Of a stretch of DNA of 64,000 bases, positions 63,965 through 64,000 are shown piece after piece; position 1 is the first letter of the stretch; the number at the start of each line of letters is the position of its first letter. The stretch is from Desulfobulbus propionicus (GTDB lineage Bacteria > Desulfobacterota > Desulfobulbia > Desulfobulbales > Desulfobulbaceae), in assembly GCA_002748755.1 (NCBI GenBank), contig PDTD01000016.1, positions 1-64,000 on the forward strand, in the 5' to 3' direction. Below the pieces are notes generated by a model, which saw only the letters and a program-made list of their open reading frames with translations, searched no databases and had not been told where the DNA came from. The position numbers and the translations under genes were made by a program.

Positions 63965-64000
63965 CTACAACTCCATAGTGAGAATTGGTTACAAATCAAG

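Overview
The window looks like a chromosomal segment from an anaerobic Desulfobacterota-type (deltaproteobacterial) Gram-negative. The closest fit I can suggest is the Desulfobulbales, which is an inference from gene content and not a measured placement. Supporting signs are a small rubredoxin, an electron-transfer flavoprotein with a fused ferredoxin, the sulfide-dependent homocysteine gene trio, LPS (kdsB) and Mla outer-membrane genes, and the order rplU-rpmA-obgE-proB-proA-nadD.

Layout. 1-670: decayed 3' part of a group II intron maturase and a repeat remnant. 684-10706 (minus): ribosomal L21/L27, the GTPase ObgE, proline and NAD synthesis, an EndoQ-like/UvrD-like fusion helicase and a hybrid histidine kinase. 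A strong terminator lies between rpmA and obgE. 11220-17122: rubredoxin, a PqiC-like lipoprotein, a heterodimeric ABC exporter with one degenerate ATP site, and a protein with a C-terminal J domain. 17415-19495: sensor kinase, response regulator and a broken receiver domain. 20016-27367: YvcK-like protein, kdsB, rsmJ, a KdnA-like aminotransferase, panC and a TPR protein. 27791-34228: xseA, a small exported protein, cobT, a divergent DUF89-like protein and a QTMAN-type glycosyltransferase. 34766-42776: GYF-AIM24 protein, DUF533/TerB-like protein, SprA-family metalloprotease, M18 aminopeptidase, a serine beta-lactamase-fold protein and an MltB-type transglycosylase. 43692-46717: COG1900, NIL-ferredoxin and UPF0280 genes, then a methyltransferase. 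46949-49844: three membrane-protein genes. 50281-52142: ribD and nrdR. 52554-62084 (minus): a yceD-rpmF-plsX-fabH-acd-etfB-etfA-fabG-acpP-fabF-rpiB operon. 62749-63964 (minus): mlaD-mlaA.

Two features stand out. First, an acyl-CoA dehydrogenase and an ETF with bifurcation-type EtfB motifs sit in tight, partly overlapping linkage inside the type II fatty acid synthesis operon, where fabD is often found. This suggests a flavin-based enoyl reduction or acyl-chain handling step tied to lipid synthesis. Second, a family of non-coding, roughly 200-230 bp, MITE-like repeats recurs in the intergenic spaces (about eight fairly complete copies plus several end remnants, in both orientations). Their ends resemble CTAGCCCGGATTTCTCATGA. 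One tandem pair splits the rpmF-plsX spacer, and several copies abut stop codons. No transposase for them is in the window. I found no rRNA, tRNA or CRISPR array.
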